Part shown: positions 17,985 to 25,571 of the stretch, piece by piece | Layout of the letters: every line of letters begins with the position of its first letter | How positions within the stretch are numbered: position 1 is the first letter of the stretch | DNA from: Candidatus Hydrogenedentota bacterium | GTDB taxonomy: Bacteria; Hydrogenedentota; Hydrogenedentia; Hydrogenedentales; CAITNO01 | Reading direction: 5' to 3' | NCBI GenBank assembly: GCA_018056705.1 | Contig: JAGPFE010000001.1 | Span: 1-64,000, forward strand | Length of the DNA stretch: 64,000 bases | Position numbers and translations under genes: made by a program | The notes under the pieces: model-generated | The model's database searches: none | Told to the model about the DNA's origin: nothing | Seen by the model: only the letters and a program-made list of their open reading frames with translations

Positions 17985-19352
17985 ATGAAACTCAATCCCG
18001 TGATTCTTCGCGAGTATGACATTCGCGGTATCGTCGGCCAGGATCTGGACGAAGAGGTCATGGAACTGCTTGGGCGGGCCTACGTGGCCTACATGAAGAA
18101 CCGGCGGCAGCATAATACCGTGGTGGTCGGCCGGGATGGCCGGGTGTCCGGTCGGGCCCTGGCCTACGCGCTGATGGAAGGGCTGACGGCCTCGGGCATG
18201 AACGTGATAGACATCGGCATGGTGCCCACCCCGGTGCTGTATTACGCCATGCAGGTGTTGCCCGTCGATGGGGGGCTCATGCTTACCGCCAGCCACAACC
18301 CCAAGGAATATAACGGGATGAAAGTAGGCGTGGGCAAGACCACGATCTACGGGCCGGAAATTCAGAAACTCGGCCGGATCGCCCAGAAGGGCAAGTTTCC
18401 ATCGGCCCGGGGCAACACCACCATTACCCGGATGAACATCATTCCGAAGTACATCTCCCGGGTTAAACAGATTATCCGGTTGCGTCGTCCCCTGAAGGTC
18501 GTGGTGGACGCGGCCAACGGCGTGGGCGGGCTGGTGGCCGTACCCCTTTACAAGGCCCTCGGGTGCGAAGTGATACCCCTGTTCTGCGAGGTGGACGGCA
18601 CGTTCCCGAACCACCACGCCGATCCCACGAAGGTTGAAAATCTAAAAGACATCATACGCGCCGTGAAAAAGCAAGGGGCGGACGTGGGTATCGCGTTCGA
18701 CGGTGACGTGGACCGTCTAGGTGGATGCGATGAGAAAGGTAACCCGCTGGTGGGCGACCGGTTGCTGGCCCTGTTCGCGCGCAGCATCCTCGCCCAGAAA
18801 CCGGGATCGGTGATTCTCGGTGAAGTCAAGTGCTCCCGGGGATTGTACGAGGACATCGAGAAACACGGCGGCAAGGCGATCATGTGGCGGACGGGGCATT
18901 CCCACCTGAAGGCGGCCATGAAGCAGTTCCATGCCGAACTGGCCGGCGAAATGAGTGGCCACATCTTCTTCAAGCACCGCTGGTACGGCTTCGATGACGC
19001 GATTTACTCGGGCGCGCGCCTGCTGGAAATCATCGCGAATGGCGATCAGCCACTAAGCGAGCACCTGGCGACCATTCCGCAACGGTTCAGCACGCCGGAG
19101 ATCGAATTCTCGTGCCCCGACGAAAAGAAGTTCGACGTGGTGAAGCAACTGGTCCGGTACTTCAAAGACGAACTGAAACTGGGAGTGGTCACCATAGACG
19201 GCGCGCGGATCGAGTTTCCCGACGGATGGGGATTGATCCGGGCCTCTAACACCTCGCCTAAGCTCGTCATGCGGGTGGAAGCCGATACCCGGAACCGGAT
19301 GCGGGAGATCGAGAAACTGATCCGTGACAAGGTGAACGAACTGCTCGGCTGA
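17985..19352 (+). CDS. Phosphomannomutase/phosphoglucomutase
   Basis: Interconverts hexose 1- and 6-phosphates, feeding GDP-mannose or UDP-glucose for surface polysaccharide. 455 residues, the typical length for the bacterial PMM/PGM (AlgC/ManB) group. The catalytic phosphoserine is Ser103 in TASHNPKEYNGMK. The metal loop is DGDVDR at about 238-243, the sugar-binding loop GEMSGH at about 320-325, and the phosphate-binding C-terminal segment RASNTSPKLVMRVEA. AGGAG lies 8 nt before the ATG. It is transcribed alone, with a strong terminator after it. Confidence 0.93.
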   Translation: MKLNPVILREYDIRGIVGQDLDEEVMELLGRAYVAYMKNRRQHNTVVVGRDGRVSGRALAYALMEGLTASGMNVIDIGMVPTPVLYYAMQVLPVDGGLMLTASHNPKEYNGMKVGVGKTTIYGPEIQKLGRIAQKGKFPSARGNTTITRMNIIPKYISRVKQIIRLRRPLKVVVDAANGVGGLVAVPLYKALGCEVIPLFCEVDGTFPNHHADPTKVENLKDIIRAVKKQGADVGIAFDGDVDRLGGCDEKGNPLVGDRLLALFARSILAQKPGSVILGEVKCSRGLYEDIEKHGGKAIMWRTGHSHLKAAMKQFHAELAGEMSGHIFFKHRWYGFDDAIYSGARLLEIIANGDQPLSEHLATIPQRFSTPEIEFSCPDEKKFDVVKQLVRYFKDELKLGVVTIDGARIEFPDGWGLIRASNTSPKLVMRVEADTRNRMREIEKLIRDKVNELLG

Positions 19353-19383
19353 GCGCGAGTCGGAAAAGATTGAACGCGTAATA

Positions 19384-19424
19384 CATCCCCGGACCGGACG
19401 CGTTCCGATCCGGGGATGATTTTT
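19384..19424 (+). terminator. Intrinsic terminator after phosphomannomutase
   Basis: A long stem (CATCCCCGGA paired with TCCGGGGATG, continuing through CGGA/TTCCG around a CGCG loop) is followed by TTTTT on the plus strand. It sits 32 bp after the stop codon, between two convergent genes. Confidence 0.9.
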
Positions 19425-19443
19425 ATGGCGCGAGCGCCCCAGG

Positions 19444-20784
19444 TCAGGCCCGCCGCGTCCGCGCGAGGAGGAAGAGCGCTATCACGAAAAGTGCTGCCAG
19501 TAAGGCGGTTGTTCCAGTGGCCGGCGTGGGCTGGCTGACGTGGAGCACGAATTCCGGGGAATCTACCGTGAATCCCGCGTCCGAGACTTCACAGTAGAAT
19601 CGAGCGCCGTCATCGCTAATGGATGGCGTAAAGGTGTAGTAGGGCAGGTTATCCCCGACCGGCACCGTGGTTTTCTGCCCGGTGATCCGGTACCACTGGT
19701 AGTTGATGGTACCCGCGCCCCCGGCAATCTGGACAGACAGCGTGATGGGGTCTCCCGCCGTGGCTGCCACGGTTCCTCCCGTGGTGGTGATGGCGAGGGG
19801 AAGTGGCATTTCATAAATGCCATCGGCGGTGTTAAACACGAGGTTACCGCTGATGATCCGCGTGGTTTCCACGCGTCCCGCGGGTTCTTCGGCGATAACC
19901 ACCGGGACTCCGCCCTGGGGTGAGTACATGAGCAACTGACCGGGCTCTCCCCACGCGTTGGCACTGACGTACAGCCGGCCGAAAGCGTCTACTACCGCTC
20001 CGGACGCTCCCGTGTAGGGGGTGGGTAATTGCGCCCAGGCGTGTCCTCCTGGAACGAGCGGGGACGTAACCGGGTCGGCGATAGCCGCGCTGACTTCCGT
20101 GGAGGAAAACGCGTACACGGGCACCGGGGGCCCCGCGTAGAAATAGCCGGGCACGTAATACAGGCCACCACCGGGCGCGAACGCGATGGGGCCGGACGCG
20201 TCGCCCATTTCACCCAGCACAGCGAAAGGCCCGAACTGTCCCGCCTGGTCTGGAATGGTACGGTAAATCCGCGATGGCCCAAATCCTTCCGCGCCCGAGG
20301 CGTACAGGGCCCCGTCCGATCCCGTTTCCGCGCCCCACAGGCTCACGGACACGGTGGAATCGACCACGCGGGTTACCGTGTAGTCCGGATTCAGCAGGAA
20401 GTAATCATATGTCCAGCGACTGAAGTCGCCCCCATCGTTAAAGTAGACCTTGCCATTGAGGATGGCTACTCGGGATCCGGCGAAGACGGCGGGATTGTTG
20501 TACACGGCGGTTGACGATGATCCATCATGAACCCAAAGGGTGAGGCCCGGGTTGTAGAACGGATCGCCGGTCATGAAATAGATGCCATTCGCGCCTAGAT
20601 CAAAGGACGCGATGGCGTGTCCCGATGGCGCGCTAACCCGTGGGGTGATCGGATACGCGCGCGGGGACAGCGGCACTGCCATGACGGGCAGAGTGACCAA
20701 CACGACCATGGCTGCCAGCATGACCGGACGGGCAATAGAACGGATGAAACACGGATGGGAATGGGGATGGATCAGGTATCGCAT
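19444..20784 (-). CDS. Secreted beta-propeller/Ig-domain surface protein under cobalamin riboswitch control
   Basis: 446 residues. The signal peptide ends near residue 36 (core PVMLAAMVVLVTLPVMA). Residues 50-325 carry six short repeats of the type G-x-[LIV]-Y (NGIYF 67, GKVYF 111, GALYA 158, GGLYY 206, GRLYV 269, DGIYE 321) spaced about 45-60 residues, as in propeller blades. An Ig-like domain follows (about 331-417; NYQWYRI and GARFYCEVSDAG). The C-terminus (PTPATGTTALLAALFVIALF ending RTRRA) is a tripartite sorting-type tail: short motif, hydrophobic stretch, basic end. The longest frame begins at 20823, but the ATG at 20784 has GAGGG 8 nt upstream. Because a cobalamin riboswitch precedes it, a role in surface capture of B12 or a corrinoid is plausible. 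The specific function is inferred; I do not recognise a named family. Confidence 0.8.
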   Translation of the reverse strand: MRYLIHPHSHPCFIRSIARPVMLAAMVVLVTLPVMAVPLSPRAYPITPRVSAPSGHAIASFDLGANGIYFMTGDPFYNPGLTLWVHDGSSSTAVYNNPAVFAGSRVAILNGKVYFNDGGDFSRWTYDYFLLNPDYTVTRVVDSTVSVSLWGAETGSDGALYASGAEGFGPSRIYRTIPDQAGQFGPFAVLGEMGDASGPIAFAPGGGLYYVPGYFYAGPPVPVYAFSSTEVSAAIADPVTSPLVPGGHAWAQLPTPYTGASGAVVDAFGRLYVSANAWGEPGQLLMYSPQGGVPVVIAEEPAGRVETTRIISGNLVFNTADGIYEMPLPLAITTTGGTVAATAGDPITLSVQIAGGAGTINYQWYRITGQKTTVPVGDNLPYYTFTPSISDDGARFYCEVSDAGFTVDSPEFVLHVSQPTPATGTTALLAALFVIALFLLARTRRA

Positions 20785-20900
20785 GGTTCCGACCCTCGCG
20801 GTTGCGCCGTTCCAGAAACGCAACGCCTCTCCCCCGCTTTTGCAGCGAGGATCGGTATTCCTTCCCGCGAAGGCGCCGCTTTCCGGATACGGCTGTGTCC

Positions 20901-21100
20901 ACGCCGGCAGGTCTTCGGACTTTCAGGCGCGTCACGACGGGTGACACCTACTGGACGCGGCTTCCCAAGGCTTTCGCCCCAGTGCCTTTCCCGAACCGGT
21001 CGGCTCAGGCGCGTCGTTCGTTCCTGATCACCGCTGCGGGGCAGTTCCGGATTCGCACCGGATTCCCTTTTCACGCTTCTCGGAAGCGACCGGCAGGGGA
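20901..21100 (-). promoter_or_regulatory. Cobalamin riboswitch
   Basis: On the minus strand the conserved core GGGAATCCGGTGCGAATCC, followed by GAACTGCCCCGCAGCGGTGA, is present. Next come CACTGGG-GCGAAAGCCTTGGGAAG and the B12 box AGTCCGAAGACCTGCC (complement at 20906-20921). A closing stem forms between CCTGCCGG at the 5' end and CCGGC after the box. The element lies about 120 nt before the surface-protein ATG, in the same orientation. Cobalamin riboswitches normally repress their downstream gene when adenosylcobalamin is plentiful. The B12-box match and element order make this a secure call. Confidence 0.93.
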
Positions 21101-21101
21101 A

Positions 21102-21131
21102 AACATACCACAGCAAGCAGTGCCAACGCAA
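21102..21131 (-). promoter_or_regulatory. Probable sigma-70 promoter of the riboswitch transcript
   Basis: On the minus strand TTGCGT (21126-21131) is followed after 18 bp by TATGTT (21102-21107). TGG immediately before the -10 gives an extended -10 element. Transcription would start around 21095, precisely at the 5' end of the riboswitch. Confidence 0.6.
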
Positions 21132-21210
21132 CAATGACCAGATCGGAATGCCCGGGAATTTCCATGGACTTTCGGATAAGGTTTTATACCCGGAAAACAG
21201 TGGAAGGGAC

Positions 21211-21239
21211 TTGACTTTTTTGAAAAAATGGGATATAAT
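21211..21239 (+). promoter_or_regulatory. Strong sigma-70 promoter of an orphan small RNA
   Basis: TTGACT (21211-21216) is followed by exactly 17 bp and a perfect TATAAT (21234-21239). This is the best consensus promoter in the window and no protein-coding gene follows it on this strand. Confidence 0.85.
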
Positions 21240-21245
21240 TAAACC

Positions 21246-21371
21246 AAGTATACCAGAGCGGACGTTCCTGACTGATTACAGTAATGGAACGTTCTAGGCA
21301 GGCTCCAGCGCATGCGCTGACCTGGATGGCCCCCCAGCCCTAACCCGGTGGTGGGGGCTTTCATTTTTTTT
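21246..21371 (+). ncRNA. Orphan small RNA of about 125 nt with own promoter and terminator
   Basis: The transcript predicted from the promoter at 21211-21239 contains a long hairpin (GGACGTTCC paired with GGAACGTTC around an inner ACTG-ATTA-CAGT stem). A self-complementary CAGCGCATGCGCTG segment follows, then a G/C-rich terminator stem and U-run. No ORF with a ribosome binding site lies within it, and the next gene (sodB) is on the opposite strand. It lacks the GGAAGGAAGC-type loop of SRP RNA and I see no match to tmRNA, 6S or a known riboswitch. It may be a regulatory RNA; its target is unknown. Confidence 0.7.
21329..21371 (+). terminator. Intrinsic terminator of the orphan small RNA
   Basis: GCCCCC pairs with GGGGGC across CAGCCCTAACCCGGTGGT, followed by TTTCATTTTTTTT. 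A very stable stem with a long U-run. Confidence 0.9.
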
Positions 21372-21398
21372 GACGCGTCTACCTGAGGATCATCCAGA

Positions 21399-21433
21399 CA
21401 AAAAAAACGCCAGAGACTAAAGCCTCCGGCGTT
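21399..21433 (-). terminator. Intrinsic terminator after sodB
   Basis: On the minus strand AACGCCGGAG and CTCTGGCGTT form a stem followed by eight T residues. It begins 18 bp after the sodB stop. Confidence 0.9.
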
Positions 21434-21450
21434 CAGATTCGAATGAGCTG

Positions 21451-22047
21451 TTATTCCTGGAATGGGTTTTTCAGGTTACGGTTCACGAAATCCCAGTTGA
21501 TCACGTCCCAGAAACCTTCCACGAATTTCGGGCGGGCGTTCCGATAATCGATGTAATAGGCATGTTCCCAGACGTCGAGGGTTAGCAGGGGCTCTTTTCC
21601 GTGTTTCAACGGGGTATCGGCATTGCCGAGAGGCATGATTTCCAGTTTTCCGGAAGGATCAATGGCCAGCCATGCCCACCCGGATCCGAACAACTTCACC
21701 GCGGCGTTGGAAAACTGTTCCTTGAACTTGTCAAAGCCGCCGAAATCGCGCTCGATCATCGACGCGATATCCCCCGTTGGGGCCTTGCCGCCTCCCGGAG
21801 ACATGCAATGCCAGAAGAAACTGTGATTCCATGCCTGTGCCGCGTTGTTGAAGACGGGCCCGGCCGGGGCTTCGATTACCAGTTTACGCAGGGGGAGTTC
21901 CGACTCCGGCTTGCCGTCCACGAGTCCGTTCAGGTTGGTGAAATAGGCTGCGTGATGCTTGCCGTAGTGGTACATCATCTGTTCTTCGGAAACGAAAGGC
22001 GCCAGGTCCTTCAGATCATACGGCAGAGGGGGTTGCACGAAACTCAT
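21451..22047 (-). CDS. sodB: Superoxide dismutase, Fe type
   Basis: Dismutates superoxide to oxygen and hydrogen peroxide in the cytoplasm. 198 residues. Metal ligands are His27 (YHYGKHHAAY), the His in AAQAWNHSFFWHCM, and the Asp and His in LDVWEHAYYIDYRNARP. The Gln in NNAAQAWNH is the iron-specific position (manganese enzymes usually place this Gln elsewhere), so Fe-SOD is favoured. AAGGAG precedes the ATG. It is the last gene before a good terminator, and aspC lies 109 bp upstream. Confidence 0.95.
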   Translation of the reverse strand: MSFVQPPLPYDLKDLAPFVSEEQMMYHYGKHHAAYFTNLNGLVDGKPESELPLRKLVIEAPAGPVFNNAAQAWNHSFFWHCMSPGGGKAPTGDIASMIERDFGGFDKFKEQFSNAAVKLFGSGWAWLAIDPSGKLEIMPLGNADTPLKHGKEPLLTLDVWEHAYYIDYRNARPKFVEGFWDVINWDFVNRNLKNPFQE

Positions 22048-22156
22048 GGTCCATTCTCCTTGTTGGTGGTCTTCTGGCCCCTGAAAACAACTCGGTTTAC
22101 ACGGTCGTAAACATCCTTACCCATTCACTTATTCCAGAAGGGGTCATGGGGATGGG

Positions 22157-23353
22157 TCACACCGTGGTTTTCAAGACCGAGGCGATGGCTTCACACAACC
22201 GGTCCATGTTGTCCGGCGTCATGCCGGCCACGTTGATGCGTCCCGAACCCACAATGTAAATGGCGTATTCTTCGCGCAGGCGCTGAACGTGTTCCGGAGT
22301 GAGCCCGGAAAAGGAGAACATGCCTTTCTGGCGAGTGATGAAGGAAAAGTCCTGGTCCACGCCTTTCGCGGCGAGGGTTTCCACGAACAGTTGCCGCATG
22401 GCATTGATCCGATCGCGCATGGCGGCCACCTCGCTTACCCACAAATCGCGCAGTTCGGGCGTGTTCAGCACGGTGGTAACGATGAGCCCACCGTGAGCGG
22501 GGGGATTGGAATAATTGGCGCGGATGGCTTTTTCAACCTGGCTGAAGACGCGTTCGGTCGCGTGCGCGTTGGCGGCAATCATGCTGAGGGCGCCGCAACG
22601 CTCGCGGTACAGCCCGAAGTTTTTGGAAAAGGACGCGCACACGAGTGCCTCTGGAAGGGTACCGACCAGGGCGCGCACGCCGGCCGCGTCTTCTTCAAGT
22701 CCATCGGCGAGGCCCTGGTAGGCGAAATCAATCAGCGGCAACCAGCCACGGTCGGCGGCGATATGGGCGACTTCGGTCCACTGCGCGGGCGTGAGGTCCA
22801 TGCCGCTGGGGTTGTGACAGCACCCGTGCAACAGGACCACGTCTTCCCGGGGGATCGCGCTCAGGGTGTCTATGAAGGCGTTCCAGCGGATGTCCTTCCT
22901 ATCGGGATCGTAATAGGGATACTTGGCAACGGTGTGGCCTGCCGCCTGGAATACCGCGGGATGATTGGCCCACGTGGGATCACTCATCCAGATTTTCTTG
23001 GAACCAAAGCAACGGAACAGAAAGTCGGCCGCTACCCGTAAAGCCCCCGTGCCACCGGGCGTGTGGACCGTCCGTATCCGGCCGGACGCGGCAAGGTCGT
23101 CTCCGAACACGATCTGTTCAACCTCTTTGCCAAAGGCGGGATCCCCTCCTATGCTGAGGTAGTTTTTGGTGTCCTCTTTTTCCAGCAGTACCCGTTCGGC
23201 CTTCTTCACGCAGCACAACACGGGGGTCTGGTTACGCTCATCCTTGTAGACCCCCACGCCCAGATTTATTTTTTCCGGGCGCGGATCTTTGCGGAAGGCT
23301 TCGGTGAGTCCCAAAATCGCGTCAGGCGGGGCCATTTCCAGGCGGTCAAACAT
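22157..23353 (-). CDS. aspC: Aspartate/aromatic aminotransferase, class I
   Basis: PLP enzyme transferring amino groups between aspartate (or aromatic amino acids) and 2-oxoglutarate. 398 residues. The Schiff-base lysine is in ASFSKNFGLYRERCG. The N-terminus (PPDAILGLTEAFRKD, INLGVGVYKDE), LLHGCCHNPSGMDLT and the C-terminal SGRINVAGMTPDN place it in the AspC/TyrB subgroup rather than the widespread archaeal-type group. Aspartate versus tyrosine preference cannot be decided by eye. It is separated from sodB by 109 bp and may have its own promoter. Confidence 0.93.
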   Translation of the reverse strand: MFDRLEMAPPDAILGLTEAFRKDPRPEKINLGVGVYKDERNQTPVLCCVKKAERVLLEKEDTKNYLSIGGDPAFGKEVEQIVFGDDLAASGRIRTVHTPGGTGALRVAADFLFRCFGSKKIWMSDPTWANHPAVFQAAGHTVAKYPYYDPDRKDIRWNAFIDTLSAIPREDVVLLHGCCHNPSGMDLTPAQWTEVAHIAADRGWLPLIDFAYQGLADGLEEDAAGVRALVGTLPEALVCASFSKNFGLYRERCGALSMIAANAHATERVFSQVEKAIRANYSNPPAHGGLIVTTVLNTPELRDLWVSEVAAMRDRINAMRQLFVETLAAKGVDQDFSFITRQKGMFSFSGLTPEHVQRLREEYAIYIVGSGRINVAGMTPDNMDRLCEAIASVLKTTV

Positions 23354-23444
23354 GCGCTGTTCCTTTCCTTTTGTTGATTGGGCGGATTATAACCTGTTGT
23401 GATAAGGGCAGCGAAACACGCGCATCCTGTAGGAGGACTGTCCA

Positions 23445-25571
23445 ATGTTCACTTCATGGCTACTCGTTCTGTGCGGGCTGACCGGCGCGGAAGATCCTTT
23501 TGCCGCGCGACTGGAGACCCTGCGGTTTCACCTGGATCGCCTGGAGGCGATTGAGGTTCCGGCACCTGTTCAACAGGAAAAGGCCGAGCGCCTTCGCGCG
23601 TTGCGGGAACTTTTGTCCGCTCCCGTTCCGGACGAAGCGACCTTCAACGAACGGTACAACGCCATGGACGCCACCCGGTCCTGGTTACTGGCCCACGCCG
23701 TGGAACGTCCCGGGCGGGCAGAAGCCATGTTCCGGGAACTGGACTACGGGTGGCAGGTCAGCAACGGCGTCCTGCGACTGGAATTGCGCCGGGATGATTT
23801 CTCGATGACCCTGTCGGATGACGTGACAGCATGGCGATTCCTTCCCGGTGACGAGCGGGACGTGGTGTTCCGGGACGTGGCGTTTGGTTTCACGTCGGCG
23901 CGCGACGTGACCGTGACCCCCTTACATCCGGGATATGGCGCGGGCATGCAGGCGCGCCTTGCGGATTTTCCCGCGAAACCCGGTTTCACCGTGTGGATTA
24001 CCGCGCAACTGGTCGGCCGCGAGATGGTCATGGACCTGGCGCTTGAGCCGGACTCGTCCGGCCTGCTCCACGTGGATTGGCCCAAGGCCGTGGAGACGGG
24101 GAACGCGCCCGGAGACACGGCGGTTATTCCGCGGATGCAGGGCATGCTGTTGCCGGGAAACTGGGCGCGTCCGCTACAGGCCGAAGAACTGTTCAACTCC
24201 CGGTCTTTCTACATGCCATGGTGGGGTCACCTGCGGGAAGGTCATGGCATACTAGCGATCGTGGAGACGCCAGACGACGCGGGGGGCGTGTACCAGCATC
24301 CCACCGGGGGTCCCACGCGGGTTGCCCCGCGCTGGTATGCCAGCCTGGGCATGCTGCGATATGCCAGGACCATCCGTTACGTCCTTCAGCCCGAGGCCAC
24401 TTACGTGACCATGGCAAAACGGTACCGGCGCGCGGTGATCGAGCGCGGAGATTTCGTGTCCCTGCGGGAAAAAGCCGCCCGGACGCCGGCCTTGAACGAG
24501 GTGATCGGCCGTCCCGTCATTCACCAGGGCAGCCTGTACCATTTCGTTTCCGAATCGGCACTGTTCAATAAGACGCGGATTGAGGCCAATCACCAGTTGC
24601 AGACCTTCGACCAGTTGGCCGCGATACTCCGGGAGTATAAAAAGGCGGGCATCGACGCCGCCTACGTGCACCTGGACGGGTGGGGATTCTACGGATATGA
24701 CAGCGGCCACCCGGATCCGTTGCCTGTTGGACCTGAACAGGGCGGTTGGGAAGGCCTGAAACGGTATGCCGATACCTGCGGAGAGTTGGGGTTCTTCTTC
24801 GCGATTCACGACAATTACCGCGATTTCTACTTCAACGCGGTTTCGTTCGAGGACCGGATGAGCGTGACCCGGCCGGATGGGTCCCGGGAGGAACACAGCA
24901 CGTGGTGCGGCGGAAGACAACTTATCCTGAATCCCCGGTTCGCGCCGGAATATGTCCGTCGCAATCATGACCTGTTCGCGGCGCGGGGTATACCGGTGCG
25001 GGGCACCTATATCGACGTGTTTTCCGTGGTCCCCCTGGAAGAAAGTGCCGTGCCCGGCATGCCCCTGACCCGGAGTGACTGCGCCAGGTATCGCCGTCAG
25101 TGCTTCGAAATCCTGCTGGCCCGGGGATACGTGGTCAGTTCCGAGGAAGGGACGGACTACCTCGCGCCCGTGCTGCACCTGGTGCATCACGCGCCCTACG
25201 CCACCTATCCCAAAATCGGTGGCGGCAACGCGTGCGGCATCCCGGTGCCCCTGTTTAACCTGGTGTATCACGATGCCTTGCTGGTTCCCTGGGAAATGGG
25301 CGATGATGGCGGCTGGGGGATTCCCAAGGGTGATTCGGGCAGACTGCACTGCCTGCTGAATGCCGGTCTGCCCTACGTTTATGGCGCGGATCCGGAATCG
25401 GTCCGGCGGGTAAACGAGGCAGCGGAACTGGCCCGGCACTGCGGCCTTTCGGAAATGGTGAGCCATGAATTTATCGGGGAAGGTTTCCGTCACCAGAAGA
25501 GCGTGTTCAGCGATGGGACGGAGGTAACCGTCGATTTCGACACGGGCGAATACGAGATCAAATATCCCTGA
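23445..25571 (+). CDS. Secreted glycoside-hydrolase-like protein (GH101/GH129/DUF5696-like barrel)
   Basis: 708 residues. A short hydrophobic N-terminus (MFTSWLLVLCGLTGA) is a probable signal peptide. Residues about 30-90 form a charged helical region, followed by a beta-rich domain, then a TIM-barrel-like region with AYVHLDGWGFYGYDSGHPDP, FFFAIHDNYRDFYF, YIDVFSVVPLEES and VSSEEGTDYL. The Asp-rich strand ends are consistent with a retaining alpha-glycosidase clan. I recognise the architecture as close to DUF5696 and GH101/GH129 families but cannot name the substrate. AGGAGG lies 9 nt before the ATG. The 3' end overlaps the convergent cobA-hemD gene by 14 bp. Extracytoplasmic glycan degradation is the likely job. 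Confidence 0.65.
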   Translation: MFTSWLLVLCGLTGAEDPFAARLETLRFHLDRLEAIEVPAPVQQEKAERLRALRELLSAPVPDEATFNERYNAMDATRSWLLAHAVERPGRAEAMFRELDYGWQVSNGVLRLELRRDDFSMTLSDDVTAWRFLPGDERDVVFRDVAFGFTSARDVTVTPLHPGYGAGMQARLADFPAKPGFTVWITAQLVGREMVMDLALEPDSSGLLHVDWPKAVETGNAPGDTAVIPRMQGMLLPGNWARPLQAEELFNSRSFYMPWWGHLREGHGILAIVETPDDAGGVYQHPTGGPTRVAPRWYASLGMLRYARTIRYVLQPEATYVTMAKRYRRAVIERGDFVSLREKAARTPALNEVIGRPVIHQGSLYHFVSESALFNKTRIEANHQLQTFDQLAAILREYKKAGIDAAYVHLDGWGFYGYDSGHPDPLPVGPEQGGWEGLKRYADTCGELGFFFAIHDNYRDFYFNAVSFEDRMSVTRPDGSREEHSTWCGGRQLILNPRFAPEYVRRNHDLFAARGIPVRGTYIDVFSVVPLEESAVPGMPLTRSDCARYRRQCFEILLARGYVVSSEEGTDYLAPVLHLVHHAPYATYPKIGGGNACGIPVPLFNLVYHDALLVPWEMGDDGGWGIPKGDSGRLHCLLNAGLPYVYGADPESVRRVNEAAELARHCGLSEMVSHEFIGEGFRHQKSVFSDGTEVTVDFDTGEYEIKYP

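Noticed and set aside
21246..21371. Small RNA as SRP (4.5S) RNA
   Set aside because: The transcript lacks the conserved GGAAGGAAGC-type apical loop and the single long hairpin of SRP RNA.
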